A stretch of DNA of 64,000 bases from Solirubrobacter pauli (GCF_003633755.1 NZ_RBIL01000002.1:992001-1056000), one strand, 5' to 3'. Positions 42,101-53,965 are shown, counted from the first letter of the stretch. Made by a program: numbers and translations. Notes: generated by a model from the sequence alone, not told the origin.

Positions 42101-42106
42101 TACCGT
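42101..42106 (+). promoter_or_regulatory. -10 box TACCGT, leaderless geometry
   Basis: TACCGT ends 8 bases before the GTG at 42115. It is too close to serve the GTG at 42109, which supports the second GTG as the tlyA start. Confidence 0.45.
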
Positions 42107-42114
42107 TTGTGCCC

Positions 42115-42879
42115 GTGCCCCGCGTCCGCCTGGACTCCCTGCTCGCGGAACGCGGCCTGTTCGAATCACGGACCCGCGCCGCCGCCGCCATCATCGCCGG
42201 TGACGTGCACATCGGCCCTGGCCGCCGTCGCGCCGAGAAGCCCGGCCAACTCGTCGACTCCGAGGTCGAGCTCGAGGTCAGTGGCCCACCGCCGTTCGTC
42301 TCGCGCGGCGGAGTCAAGCTCGCCAACGCGCTGGACACGCTCGGCCTCGACCCCAAGGAGCGCAACGCGCTCGACGTCGGGGCCTCGACCGGCGGCTTCA
42401 CGGACTGCCTGCTGCAACGCGGCGCCACCCGCGTGATCGCGCTCGACGTCGCGTACGGAGAGCTCGACTGGCGCATCCGCGAGGACGAGCGCGTCACCGT
42501 GATCGAACGGACCAACGCACGTTCCATCACGTCCGATGACCTGCCGTACGCCCCCGACCTCGTCGTCATCGACGTGTCGTTCATCTCGCTCACCAAGGTC
42601 CTGCCTGCCGTGCTCGGCACCACCGCGCCGTCGTTCGACTGCCTCGCGATGGTCAAGCCCCAGTTCGAGGTCGGCAAGGAGCGGCTCGGCAAGGGCGGCG
42701 TCGTGCGCGACCTCGAGTTGCGCCGCGAGGCCGTCCGCACCGTCGCCGCCTCCGTCGACGTCGCCGTGATGGGCAGCGCCCCATCGGCGCTCGCAGGCCC
42801 TTCCGGCAACAAGGAGACCTTCCTCTGGCTCGCCGAGCCGGGCCGCCCCGGCGCGGTCGAGGAGGTCGACGCCTGGTGA
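42115..42879 (+). CDS. tlyA: TlyA family rRNA 2'-O-methyltransferase / S4-domain protein
   Basis: 254 residues from GTG 42115. An S4 RNA-binding domain (VRLDSLLAERGLFESRTRAAAAII, 1-60) is followed by an FtsJ-like methyltransferase: VSRGGVKLANAL, LDVGASTGGFTDCLLQRGA for SAM, VIDVSFISL, and VKPQFEVGK. These carry the K-D-K residues of 2'-O-methylation. Actinobacterial TlyA methylates 16S and 23S rRNA and affects capreomycin sensitivity. The stop overlaps nadK in GTGA, and tlyA-nadK-recN is the usual actinobacterial order. Confidence 0.93.
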   Translation: MPRVRLDSLLAERGLFESRTRAAAAIIAGDVHIGPGRRRAEKPGQLVDSEVELEVSGPPPFVSRGGVKLANALDTLGLDPKERNALDVGASTGGFTDCLLQRGATRVIALDVAYGELDWRIREDERVTVIERTNARSITSDDLPYAPDLVVIDVSFISLTKVLPAVLGTTAPSFDCLAMVKPQFEVGKERLGKGGVVRDLELRREAVRTVAASVDVAVMGSAPSALAGPSGNKETFLWLAEPGRPGAVEEVDAW

Positions 42880-43721
42880 CCGCCGCCGTCTTCACCCACC
42901 GGCGCGCCGGCGACACCCACGCGGCCGTCGACCTGCTGCTCGAGATCGCGCGGCGCCGCCGGGTCACGCTCCGCCTCACCCACGACGAGGCCGCCAAGCA
43001 CGGGATCGAGCTCGCACCGTTCGTCGAGATCGTCGACGACCCCGGCGACGACATCGACCTCTGCATCGTCCTGGGCGGCGACGGCACGATCCTCACGGCG
43101 CTGCGGCGCTACGCCGGCACCGGCGTGCCGGTGTTCGCCGTCAACTACGGCGAGGTCGGCTTCCTGGCCACGATCGACCCCGACGGCCTCGCCGAGGACT
43201 TCGAGCGCGCCTTCTCGGGCGAGTACGACACGATCGAGCTCCCGACGATCTCGGTGGGTCGCCCAGATGGCACCTGGAGCGCGCTCAACGACATCTCCGT
43301 CCACCGCAAGGCCGGCCTGCGTGTCGCCGACCTCGCGTACGCGCTCGCCGGCGAGGAGATCGGGCGTGTCCGCTGCGACGGCCTGGTCGTCGCCACCCCG
43401 CAGGGCTCCACGGGCTACAACCTCGCCAACGGCGGCCCGGTGCTCGCCTGGGGCGTGGAGGGCTTCGTCGTCTCGTTCATCGCGCCGCACTCGCTCACGG
43501 CCCGCGCCCTCGTGGTCGCCCCCGGTGACGAGCTGACGATCAACAACGCATCGCGCGAGGAGCCGGTGGAGGTGCACGTGGACGGGCGCCCGACGCTCGA
43601 GCTGCAGCCGGGCGAGGACATCCACGTCGCCTTCGGGCTCATGCACGGCACGCTCGCGCAGCTTCCCGGCGCGTCGTTCTACCACCGCCTTCGCGAGCGC
43701 TTTGGCCGCCTGGCCCGCTAG
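42876..43721 (+). CDS. nadK: NAD kinase
   Basis: 281 residues from GTG 42876. It has the diagnostic CIVLGGDGTILTALR, VNYGEVGFLA, LNDISVHRKAG and GSTGYNLANGGPVL motifs. It phosphorylates NAD to NADP with ATP or polyphosphate. The protein is complete, with the beta-sandwich C-terminal half. It is translationally coupled to tlyA. The downstream gap holds a LexA box for recN. Confidence 0.95.
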   Translation: MTAAVFTHRRAGDTHAAVDLLLEIARRRRVTLRLTHDEAAKHGIELAPFVEIVDDPGDDIDLCIVLGGDGTILTALRRYAGTGVPVFAVNYGEVGFLATIDPDGLAEDFERAFSGEYDTIELPTISVGRPDGTWSALNDISVHRKAGLRVADLAYALAGEEIGRVRCDGLVVATPQGSTGYNLANGGPVLAWGVEGFVVSFIAPHSLTARALVVAPGDELTINNASREEPVEVHVDGRPTLELQPGEDIHVAFGLMHGTLAQLPGASFYHRLRERFGRLAR

Positions 43722-43813
43722 CCAGAGCACCATCCGCCGGGAAAATCCCATGCCCGGCAGCATGTCCGAGAAAGTGTTACGTGTCTGCGCAGGCCTGTGC
43801 CAATTCTGCACCA

Positions 43814-43825
43814 GAACACGCGTTC
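43814..43825 (+). promoter_or_regulatory. LexA/SOS box upstream of recN
   Basis: GAACACGCGTTC fits GAAC-N4-GTTC, the core of the Gram-positive LexA operator, 39 bases before the recN GTG. recN is a classic SOS gene. Confidence 0.75.
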
Positions 43826-43864
43826 GCCCGTGATCCGTCCTGGCCCGCTGGTAAACCACTCGGC

Positions 43865-45526
43865 GTGCTCCACGAACTGCGCGTCGAGAACCTCCTCTTG
43901 ATCGAACGGGCCGAGTTGCGCCTCGGTCCGGGGTTGAACGTGCTCACGGGCGAGACCGGTGCGGGCAAGACCGTGCTCGCGCACGCGCTGGATCTGCTGC
44001 TCGGCGGCAAGCCGCGGTCGGGCATCGTGCGTCCGGGCGCCGCCGAGGCGTACGTGGAGGGCATCTTCTCCCTGCCGGACGAGTTGCGCGAGCTGCTGGG
44101 GGACCGGATCGCCGAGGACGCGGAGGAGCTCGTGCTCGCGCGCCGCGTCAGCGCCGAGGGACGCACGCGCGCCTACCTCGGGGGCCGCAGCGCCACCGCG
44201 GCCGACCTCCGTGACGCCGGCACCGCGCTGCTGTCGTTCTACGGCCAGCACGAGAGCCGCAAGCTCATGCTGCACTCGGCGCAGCTGGAGATCCTCGACG
44301 GGTTCGCCGGAGCAGAGCAAGCCGATCGGCGCGACGCCTATCGCGAGACCTACACGCGCGAGCGTGCGCTCAACGAGCGCAGGATGCAGCTGCAGGAGCG
44401 TGCGGGCGCGCGGGACCGGGAACTTGACCTGCTCGAGTGGGAGCTGGGGGAGATCGAGCGCGCCGCGCCGAGCGAGGACGAGGAGGCGGCGCTCGAGGCC
44501 GAGCGCGGCCGCCTGAGGCACGTCGAGGCGCTCCGCGGCGCTGCCGCTGCAGGCTCCGGCGCACTCGGCGGTGACGACGAGGGCGGTGGTGGCGCGGCGC
44601 TGGCGCTCGCGGCCGCCGCTCAGGCCATGGACAGCGTCGTCGGCGTCGATGAGGAGCTGGACGCGCTCGGTGTTCGCGTGCGGGCGCTCGCCCTCGAGGC
44701 GGAGGACCTGTTGCACGACCTGCACCGCTACGCCGAGGGCGTCGAGGCGGCTCCCGGGCGGCTGGACGAGGTCGAGGAGCGGATGTCGCTGCTCGACCGC
44801 CTGAAGCGCAAGCACGGCGGGACGATCGCCGCGGTCCTCGCGTACGCCGAGCAGTGCCGCACGCGCCGGGACGAGCTCGTCGGCGCCGAGGAGGCGATCG
44901 AGGAGGTCGAGGCTGAGCTGGCCGAGGTGCGAGCCGAGCTCGAGCAGCGCGGCCGCGCGCTCAGCGCGGCGCGGGAGGCGGCCGGCGTCGCGCTGGCGGA
45001 AGCGGTACGCGACCGCCTCGGTGCGCTGGCGATGGAGGGCGCGGAGTTCACTGCGGCGCTCTCGCCGCGCGAGTTCGCGCCCAGCGGCGCGGACGAGGTC
45101 GACTTCCTGATCGCGCCCAACCCCGGTGTGCCCGCGGGGCCGCTGCGCGAGATCGCGTCCGGCGGTGAGCTCTCGCGCGTCATGCTCGCGTTGATGGGCG
45201 CCGCCGCGGAGGCCGGCCCGGCCACCCTCGTGTTCGACGAGGTGGACGCCGGCATCGGCGGCGTCACCGCGCGCGCGGTCGGCGAGCAGCTCCGCGAGCT
45301 GGCCGCCGGCCGTCAGGTCCTCTGCATCACCCACCTGCCCCAGATCGCGTCGCTGGCGGACCGCCACTTCACGATCGTCAAGGACACCTCGGGGGAGACG
45401 GCCCGCACGACCGTCACCGAGCTGCGCAAGACCGAGGTCGTCGGGGAGATCGTCCGCATGCTGGGTGCCGATCGCCAAGATACGGCCGCCCGGCGCCACG
45501 CGAAAGAGCTGCTCAAAGCCGCATGA
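43865..45526 (+). CDS. recN: DNA repair ATPase RecN
   Basis: 553 residues from GTG 43865, chosen because RecN begins L-x-E-L-R-V-x-N-L. SMC-like: Walker A LTGETGAGKTVLAHAL near residue 30, a long coiled coil (about 150-360), the signature IASGGELSRVMLALMG near 430, and Walker B ATLVFDEVDAGIGG. It tethers broken DNA ends after damage. A LexA box upstream puts it under SOS control. The leader is short, with a TAAACC box 7 bases before the start. Confidence 0.94.
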   Translation: MLHELRVENLLLIERAELRLGPGLNVLTGETGAGKTVLAHALDLLLGGKPRSGIVRPGAAEAYVEGIFSLPDELRELLGDRIAEDAEELVLARRVSAEGRTRAYLGGRSATAADLRDAGTALLSFYGQHESRKLMLHSAQLEILDGFAGAEQADRRDAYRETYTRERALNERRMQLQERAGARDRELDLLEWELGEIERAAPSEDEEAALEAERGRLRHVEALRGAAAAGSGALGGDDEGGGGAALALAAAAQAMDSVVGVDEELDALGVRVRALALEAEDLLHDLHRYAEGVEAAPGRLDEVEERMSLLDRLKRKHGGTIAAVLAYAEQCRTRRDELVGAEEAIEEVEAELAEVRAELEQRGRALSAAREAAGVALAEAVRDRLGALAMEGAEFTAALSPREFAPSGADEVDFLIAPNPGVPAGPLREIASGGELSRVMLALMGAAAEAGPATLVFDEVDAGIGGVTARAVGEQLRELAAGRQVLCITHLPQIASLADRHFTIVKDTSGETARTTVTELRKTEVVGEIVRMLGADRQDTAARRHAKELLKAA

Positions 45527-48359
<2,833 letters not shown>

Positions 48360-48363
<4 letters not shown>

Positions 48364-48902
48364 GCTCAAACTTCGAGCGAATCGCCACCGAAAAGATCTT
48401 CGAGGGCAAGTTCTTCGACGTCGAACGTGGCACCTTCCGCCACGAGGACGGCACCGAGGTCAAGCGCGAGAACGTCACGCACCCCGGCGCGGTCGGGGTG
48501 ATCGTGCTCGACGGCGATCAGCTGTGGTTCGTGCGGCAGCCGCGCGAGGCGGTCGGCATCCCGGACCTGCTGGAGATCGTCGCGGGCAAGCTCGACGTGG
48601 AGGGTGAGGACCCGCTGGAGTCCGCCAAGCGCGAGCTCGCCGAGGAGATCGGCAAGCAGGCGTCGCAGTGGGATTCCCTCGGTTCCTTCTTCACCACCCC
48701 CGGGTTCACCAACGAGGAGATCCACCTGTTCCTCGCGCAGGGCATCAGCGACGTGGACGAGCGTCCGGAGGTGGAGGAGGACGAGCGGATCGACGTCGAG
48801 ATCCGTCCACTGGCCGATCTGGACGAGATCCTGGCGACCAACATGGACTCTAAGACGCTGATCGCGCTGTACCGCTTCCGAGACCGGCTGAAGGCCTCCT
48901 GA
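48360..48902 (+). CDS. nudF: Nudix hydrolase, ADP-ribose pyrophosphatase type
   Basis: 180 residues. The Nudix box is GKLDVEGEDPLESAKRELAEEIG, here split as GKLDVEGE and RELAEEIG. It has the one-residue-longer first spacing typical of actinobacterial ADPRases. LEIVAGKL and FTTPGFTNEEIHLFLA place it with ADP-ribose and sugar-nucleotide hydrolases. All catalytic Glu are present. It is coupled to the M20 peptidase and followed by xerD, as in other actinobacteria. Confidence 0.9.
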
Positions 48903-48999
48903 GCGGCCGGCGCGCTCGCCGTCGGGGAGTTCGTGGGGTCCTCTTGGGACGCTGATTGCAAGCGGAGGGGACGCGCCGGTCGCCTAGAACGAGGTGGGG

Positions 49000-49950
49000 A
49001 TGGCCGTCGCCGACGCTCCCCTTGCCACGCCCACCGACACGCAGCCGTTCGAGCACCTGGTGCTCGACTTCCTTGCCTACCTCGAGTTCGAGCGCGGGCT
49101 CTCCCGCAACACGCTCGAGGCGTACCGGTCCGACCTGCTGCAGTACGGCGTCTACCTGCACGGCCGCGACGCGCTCGTCGTCACCCACTCGGACCTGGCC
49201 GGATTCGTCTCCAGCCTCGCGGCCGGGGACGGCGAGAAGCCGCCGGTGGCCCCGGCGACGCTGCAGCGCAAGGTCGCGTGCCTGCGGTCGTTCTACCGGC
49301 ACCTGCGCCGCCAGAGCCTGATCGACGCCGACCCGACCGCGAACCTGCGCGCGCCCAAGCAGAGCCGCCGGCTTCCACACGTCCTCAGCCGCGACGAGGT
49401 CGCGAAGCTGCTCGAGCAGCCGCGCGGCACCGAGCCGCCGGCGATGCGCGACCGCGCGCTGCTGGAGCTGATGTACGCGTGCGGTCTGCGGGCCTCCGAG
49501 GCGATCGAGCTCGAGATGCAGGACCTCGACCTGGAGATCGGCATCCTGCGGGCCCGGGGCAAGGGCTCCAAGGAGCGGATCGTCCCGGTCGGGTCCGCCG
49601 CCACGCGTGCGGTCAACGCCTACCTCGCCAAGGGCCGGGGTCGGCTCGTCGGTGACCGGCTCGAGTCCCGGCTGTTCGTCAACCACCGCGGCAGCGGGCT
49701 CACCCGTCAGGGCCTCTACAAGATCGTCCAGCGGCACGCCGCCAGCGCCGGGCTCGCCGACAAGATGAGCCCGCACACGCTGCGGCACACGTTCGCGACG
49801 CATCTGCTCGCCGGCGGCTGTGACCTGCGCAGCCTGCAGGAGATGCTCGGCCACGCCGACATCGCGACCACGCAGCTGTACACGCACCTCTCGGCCGACC
49901 GGCTGAAGGACGTGTACTTCGACGCGCATCCGCGCGCGAAGATGCGCTGA
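49000..49950 (+). CDS. xerD: Site-specific tyrosine recombinase XerD
   Basis: 316 residues from ATG 49000; a GTG at 48994 would add two. An N-terminal SAM-like domain (FLAYLEFERGLSRNTLEAYRSDL) is followed by a catalytic domain with all active residues: Arg in CGLRASEAIEL, Lys in RGKGSKERIVP, HTLRHTFATHLL, LGHADIATTQLYTHL (nucleophile Tyr). It resolves chromosome dimers at dif with a XerC partner. The gene order nudix-xerD-deoB marks it as the housekeeping enzyme, not a phage integrase. Confidence 0.93.
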   Translation: MAVADAPLATPTDTQPFEHLVLDFLAYLEFERGLSRNTLEAYRSDLLQYGVYLHGRDALVVTHSDLAGFVSSLAAGDGEKPPVAPATLQRKVACLRSFYRHLRRQSLIDADPTANLRAPKQSRRLPHVLSRDEVAKLLEQPRGTEPPAMRDRALLELMYACGLRASEAIELEMQDLDLEIGILRARGKGSKERIVPVGSAATRAVNAYLAKGRGRLVGDRLESRLFVNHRGSGLTRQGLYKIVQRHAASAGLADKMSPHTLRHTFATHLLAGGCDLRSLQEMLGHADIATTQLYTHLSADRLKDVYFDAHPRAKMR

Positions 49951-49967
49951 CCTCCCGCGGGCGCCGG

Positions 49968-49973
49968 TAGCAT
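49968..49973 (+). promoter_or_regulatory. -10 box TAGCAT, leaderless geometry
   Basis: TAGCAT ends 8 bases before the deoB GTG at 49982. Confidence 0.45.
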
Positions 49974-49981
49974 CGTCGCCC

Positions 49982-51133
49982 GTGAGCAAACGGGCCTTCG
50001 TCATCGTGATCGACGCCTGCGGCGCCGGGGCGCTCCCGGACGCCGCCGACTACGGCGACGCGGGGACCAACACCCTGCAGCACGTCTCGGAAGCGGCCGG
50101 AGGCCTCGACCTGCCGGTGCTCCAGCGCCTCGGGCTCGGCGACATCCTGCCGCTCGTCGGCGTGGAGCCGTCCCCTGATCGCGTCCTGCATGGGCGTCTG
50201 CACCCGCTCGGGCCCGGCAAGGACACGATCACCGGCCACTGGGAGCTGATGGGCGTCGTCACGCCGAAGCCCCTGCGGACCTACCCGGACGGCTTCCCGG
50301 ACGAGATCATCGAGCAGCTTCACGACGCGAGCGGACGGGGCGTGCTCTGCAACAAGCCCTACAGCGGCACCGGCGTGATTGAGGACTACGGCGCCGAGCA
50401 TCTCGCCACCGGCAACATCATCGTCTACACGTCCGCGGACTCCGTGCTGCAGATCGCTGCGCACGTCGACCAGGTGCCGACGTCGGAGCTGTACACGATC
50501 TGCGCGGCGGCGCGCGAGATCATGACCGGCGAGCATGCCGTGGGCCGCGTCATCGCGCGGCCGTTCCGTGGCGAGCCGGGGGCGTTCGAGCGCACGGACG
50601 GGCGCAAGGACCTGGCGCTTCCGCCGCCCGGGCGCTCGTACATGCAGGAGCTGCAGGCCGCCGGGCAGCCGGTCCACACGGTCGGCAAGATCGGCCAGGT
50701 CTTCGACAGCGTCGGCGTCGACGTGCAGCACAAGGGCGCGACCAACGCGGCGGCGTTGGCGGCGACGGCCGACCTGATCGACTCGCTCGAGAGCGGGTTC
50801 GTGTTCACCAACCTCGTCGAGACCGACCAGGTCTACGGCCATCGGAACGACGTTCCGGGCTACCACCGCGCGCTCCAAGCCATCGACGCAGAGGTGGGAA
50901 CCTGGCTCGAGCGGTTGGACCCGGAGCGCGACCTGCTGATCATCACGGCTGATCATGGGTGCGACCCGACGACGCCGGGTACGGACCACACCCGCGAGCA
51001 CGTGCCGCTGCTGGCGCGCTTCGACGGTCACGGCGGCCAGCGCCATGACGGTCCGTTCGCTAACGTCGGGGCGTCGGTGCTGAAGTGGCTCACGGGCCGG
51101 GACGCGTCGCTTCCGGGCACGCCGTTTGTCTAA
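49982..51133 (+). CDS. deoB: Phosphopentomutase
   Basis: 383 residues from GTG 49982. An alkaline phosphatase-superfamily metalloenzyme: first metal Asp in VIVIDACGAGALPDA, the phosphorylated Thr in GKDTITGHWELMG, NKPYSGTGVIEDYG, and the second metal set ADHGCDPTTPGTDHTREHVP. It interconverts ribose-1- and ribose-5-phosphate (and deoxy forms) in nucleoside salvage. xerD-deoB adjacency is also found in Bacillus-type genomes. The enzyme looks complete. Confidence 0.95.
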   Translation: MSKRAFVIVIDACGAGALPDAADYGDAGTNTLQHVSEAAGGLDLPVLQRLGLGDILPLVGVEPSPDRVLHGRLHPLGPGKDTITGHWELMGVVTPKPLRTYPDGFPDEIIEQLHDASGRGVLCNKPYSGTGVIEDYGAEHLATGNIIVYTSADSVLQIAAHVDQVPTSELYTICAAAREIMTGEHAVGRVIARPFRGEPGAFERTDGRKDLALPPPGRSYMQELQAAGQPVHTVGKIGQVFDSVGVDVQHKGATNAAALAATADLIDSLESGFVFTNLVETDQVYGHRNDVPGYHRALQAIDAEVGTWLERLDPERDLLIITADHGCDPTTPGTDHTREHVPLLARFDGHGGQRHDGPFANVGASVLKWLTGRDASLPGTPFV

Positions 51134-51193
51134 ACCACCGAATTCGTGTCGGTCGCGGGTCTAGACCGACCGCGAACGGGGGACCCACTCACC

Positions 51194-52516
51194 GTGCGTT
51201 CACTGCTTGACACTTCGCGCATGGCGGCAGTGGCCGCCACGGCGCTGCTCGTCGCCGCCTGTGGGGGCGGCGGTGAAACCGCTTCGACGCAGCCGACCAA
51301 GCAGACGTCGACCAAGGCCTCCGCCGACACCAAGCCGAAGGCGACGGCGACGAAAGCACCCTCCGACAGCGAGCAGCTGAACACGTTGCTGACGGAGCGG
51401 GCGTACGCGCTCCACTCGGGTGACGAGGCCGCCTTCCTGAAGACCTCGACGGGGACGCAGGCCACGCGCGACAAGCGCGCGATCGCCGCGGCCAAGGCGC
51501 TGCCGCTCAACGACGTCAAGATGGAGGCCGACGGCACGGAGATCGACGGAGACCGCGGCACGATCAAGGTGCACATGGCCTACCGGTTCGACGGCATCGA
51601 CGAGTGGTACTGGAAGACCTCGCGGATGTCGGTCGAGAAGACCGACGGTGGGTGGAAGGTCGCGAAGGACCGCCCGACCTACGGGACGCTCGCGCCGTGG
51701 GAGCACACGCGCTACAAGGCACGGTCCAGCAAGCACTTCCTCGCGCTCGCGCCCGCCCGGATGAAGGTCGGCAAGCTCATGCGCGACCTCGAGAAGGGCC
51801 GCACGACGATGCGCCGGGGCCTCAAGGGCGTGAAGCTGCCCGAGCGGGTGCTGGTGATCGTCAACCGCAACAGCAACGACACCAAGGCGCTGACGAAGGA
51901 CTACAAGACGCTGAGCGCCGTGGTCGCCATCGCCGAGGCGCAGATCTCGACCGACGGGCCCGCCCGCAAGGTCTCCGACGTGAGCGGCAACCGCGTCTTC
52001 GTGTTGTGGCGCTCGTACGGCAACCGGCCACCAAAGGCACGTCAGCGCGTGATCGCCCACGAGCTCGCGCACGTCGCGCTGGTCAAGCGCACCGGCGGCC
52101 GGGTGCCCGTGTGGCTCTCGGAGGGCACGGCGATGTACGCGTCGGGCGACGTGAACCGCGCCTCGGACGCCGGCGCGCTGCTCAGCGGCGGCGTGCTGCG
52201 CGACTCGTCCAAGCAGAAGCCGGCCGAGCGCGCGCTGTCGCTCACGCGGCTCGCCAAGCCGAGCTCGCTCAACCGCATGTCGGCCGTCGGGATCTCGTTC
52301 GCCTACTCCTACGCCGCCGCAGCCGCCTACGCGATCGCCGACAAGTACGGCCAAGGCGCGTTGCTGCGCCTGCACGCGGCGTTCAACAGCGAGAAGATCA
52401 AGGGCAAGCCGGGGCGCAAGCTGACGGACAAGGTCTTCAAGAAGGTGCTGAAGAAGTCGCTGAGCCAGGTGGAGTCCGAAGTCGAGGCGTACGCCCGCAC
52501 GAAGAGTCCCTTCTAG
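51194..52516 (+). CDS. Lipoprotein with gluzincin-type zinc peptidase motif
   Basis: 440 residues from GTG 51194; the ATG nine codons on is possible. The signal has the lipobox LVAAC followed by Gly, then a Thr/Lys-rich linker. A small domain (about 60-150) resembles NTF2-like or stress-protein repeats. A peptidase-like domain carries IAHELAHVALV (HExxH) and the downstream VWLSEGTAMYASG, where Glu is the third ligand. It is probably anchored on the outer face of the membrane. The substrate is unknown. It lies alone between deoB and fpg. Confidence 0.82.
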   Translation: MRSLLDTSRMAAVAATALLVAACGGGGETASTQPTKQTSTKASADTKPKATATKAPSDSEQLNTLLTERAYALHSGDEAAFLKTSTGTQATRDKRAIAAAKALPLNDVKMEADGTEIDGDRGTIKVHMAYRFDGIDEWYWKTSRMSVEKTDGGWKVAKDRPTYGTLAPWEHTRYKARSSKHFLALAPARMKVGKLMRDLEKGRTTMRRGLKGVKLPERVLVIVNRNSNDTKALTKDYKTLSAVVAIAEAQISTDGPARKVSDVSGNRVFVLWRSYGNRPPKARQRVIAHELAHVALVKRTGGRVPVWLSEGTAMYASGDVNRASDAGALLSGGVLRDSSKQKPAERALSLTRLAKPSSLNRMSAVGISFAYSYAAAAAYAIADKYGQGALLRLHAAFNSEKIKGKPGRKLTDKVFKKVLKKSLSQVESEVEAYARTKSPF

Positions 52517-52530
52517 CCTGCTCGGGCGAC

Positions 52531-53367
52531 ATGCCCGAGCTGCCTGAAGTCGAGACGATCCGCGGTCATCTGGCGCCACACGTGGAAGGGCGGGTGTTGG
52601 AGGGCGTGGAGGTGCTGGACGAGCGCTGGTCGCGGCCGCTCGCTCCCGCCGAGCTGGAGGCCGCGATCCAGGGGCGCCGCGTCGAGACGCTCGGGCGACG
52701 CGGCAAGTACCTCGTGTGGGAGCTCGAGGACGACGTCTTCCTGCTCATGCACCTGCGCATGACCGGGACGCTGCTGCTGGACCCGGATCCGCCGTCCAAG
52801 CACGTGCGCGTGCGCTTCGACCTCGGTGACCACCAACTCGTCTTCGACGATCCGCGGCGCTTCGGCACCGGTGAGCTCGCGCTCGGCCCTGAGGCTCTGG
52901 CGGCGTTCTTCGACGCCCGGCTGGGGGTCGAGCCGCTGGAACGCCTGTTCACGGCTGAGCACCTGCATGCGCTCGCGAAGACCTCGCGCGCCCCGGTGAA
53001 GGCGTTCCTGCTCGATCAGAAGCGCGTCGCGGGCGTCGGGAACATCTACGCCGACGAGGCGCTGTTCCGCGCCAAGGTCCATCCGCTGCGGCCCGCGAAC
53101 ACGCTCACCCGGGCCCAGTGCGCCGCGATCCGCGACGGCGTCGTCGATGCGCTGATGCTGGGGCTCGAGTCCAAGGGCGCGACGATCGACGACTTCCGCG
53201 ACCCGTACGGCGTGAGCGGCACGTTCCAGGACAAGATGCTCGTGCACACCCGCGAAGGGGAGTCGTGCCCGAACTGCGGGAACACGGTGCGCAAGCTGCG
53301 GGTCGCGGGCCGCGGGACGTACGTGTGCGAGCGCTGCCAGCGGCGCCCGCGAGCAGCGCGGGTCTAG
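52531..53367 (+). CDS. fpg: Formamidopyrimidine-DNA glycosylase
   Basis: 278 residues. The catalytic N-terminus MPELPEVETI is exact (Pro2, Glu3). The conserved Lys is in RRGKYLVWEL. The helix-two-turn-helix is KRVAGVGNIYADEALFRAKVHP, and the C-terminal zinc finger is CPNC-x16-CERC. It excises 8-oxoguanine and Fapy lesions. The stop is shared with the convergent gene in CTAG. Confidence 0.95.
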   Translation: MPELPEVETIRGHLAPHVEGRVLEGVEVLDERWSRPLAPAELEAAIQGRRVETLGRRGKYLVWELEDDVFLLMHLRMTGTLLLDPDPPSKHVRVRFDLGDHQLVFDDPRRFGTGELALGPEALAAFFDARLGVEPLERLFTAEHLHALAKTSRAPVKAFLLDQKRVAGVGNIYADEALFRAKVHPLRPANTLTRAQCAAIRDGVVDALMLGLESKGATIDDFRDPYGVSGTFQDKMLVHTREGESCPNCGNTVRKLRVAGRGTYVCERCQRRPRAARV

Positions 53368-53693
53368 AGCAACCGGATGTACTCGGGGCCGTCGGCGGTC
53401 TCGACGACGGCGAAGCCGAAGGACTCGGGCTCGATGTCGTCGCGGCGGCCGAAGGTGCGCACCGCGTCCCGGAGCGTGACCGGTGCGCCCGCGGCGACGA
53501 GGTCGAACAGCTCGGACGGCTCCTCGCCGAGGCGGCGCGCGCAGTGGTGATACGGCGCGAGCGTGAGCATCAGCTCGCGCGGGTCACGCAGGTACTCGTG
53601 CTCGCCTTCGAGCAGCAGGTTGAGCAGCCCGGACGTCAACGCGCCGGGGTTGCCGGAGCGCAGGACGCGGGTGGGCCCGGCGAGCCGTTTCAA
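53364..53693 (-). CDS. Small uncharacterised protein downstream of glutaredoxin
   Basis: 109 residues from TTG 53693, which overlaps the glutaredoxin stop (TTGA); no ATG or GTG fits. It is helical, with LTSGLLNLLLEGEHEYLRDPRELMLTLAPYHHCARRLGEEPSELFDLVAAGAP and a short beta end (FGFAVVETADGPEYIRLL), cited here only as landmarks. It has a single Cys. I do not recognise a family. Coupling to a glutaredoxin may hint at a thiol-linked role, but this is weak. Confidence 0.6.
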   Translation of the reverse strand: MKRLAGPTRVLRSGNPGALTSGLLNLLLEGEHEYLRDPRELMLTLAPYHHCARRLGEEPSELFDLVAAGAPVTLRDAVRTFGRRDDIEPESFGFAVVETADGPEYIRLL

Positions 53694-53947
53694 GCGGCCG
53701 GTGCGAACTCCGCGAGCTTGCCCGCCTTGTCGAAGGCGACCAGCTCTTGGTACCCACCGATGGACGTGCCATCGATTACGACCTGGGGGAACGTCATCAT
53801 GCCTGTCAGACGCACGAGCTCCGCACGGCCCTCAGGGTCCTTGGCGAGGTTGATCTCCTCGAACGGGACGCTGCGCTTGTTCAGGAGGGCCTTGGCGACG
53901 CGGCAGTAGCCGCAGGGCTCAGTCGTGTAGACGGTGATCTGGCTCAT
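53690..53947 (-). CDS. Glutaredoxin-like protein
   Basis: 85 residues, the size of Grx3 or mycoredoxin. The active site is CGYC (TTEPCGYCRVAKALL). The cis-Pro is in MTFPQVVIDG, followed by IGGYQEL for thiol binding. It reduces disulfides with a low-molecular-weight thiol, mycothiol in most actinobacteria; the sequence cannot say which. The ATG is 10 bases after a TATACT box. It is divergent from recO, with overlapping -10 elements. Confidence 0.88.
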   Translation of the reverse strand: MSQITVYTTEPCGYCRVAKALLNKRSVPFEEINLAKDPEGRAELVRLTGMMTFPQVVIDGTSIGGYQELVAFDKAGKLAEFAPAA

Positions 53948-53957
53948 GGCTTCAGAA

Positions 53958-53965
53958 AGTATAGT
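53958..53965. promoter_or_regulatory. Overlapping divergent -10 boxes of glutaredoxin and recO
   Basis: The eight bases AGTATAGT hold TATAGT on the plus strand (53960-53965, toward recO) and TATACT on the minus strand (53958-53963, toward glutaredoxin). Only one direction could be used at a time. Confidence 0.55.

Noticed and set aside
49000-49950. A phage or island integrase
   Set aside because: Gene order (nudix-xerD-deoB), length and lack of att repeats mark a housekeeping XerD.
51158-51167. The palindrome GGTCTAGACC before the lipoprotein gene
   Set aside because: Ten bases is short and isolated; it may be chance, with no second copy nearby.
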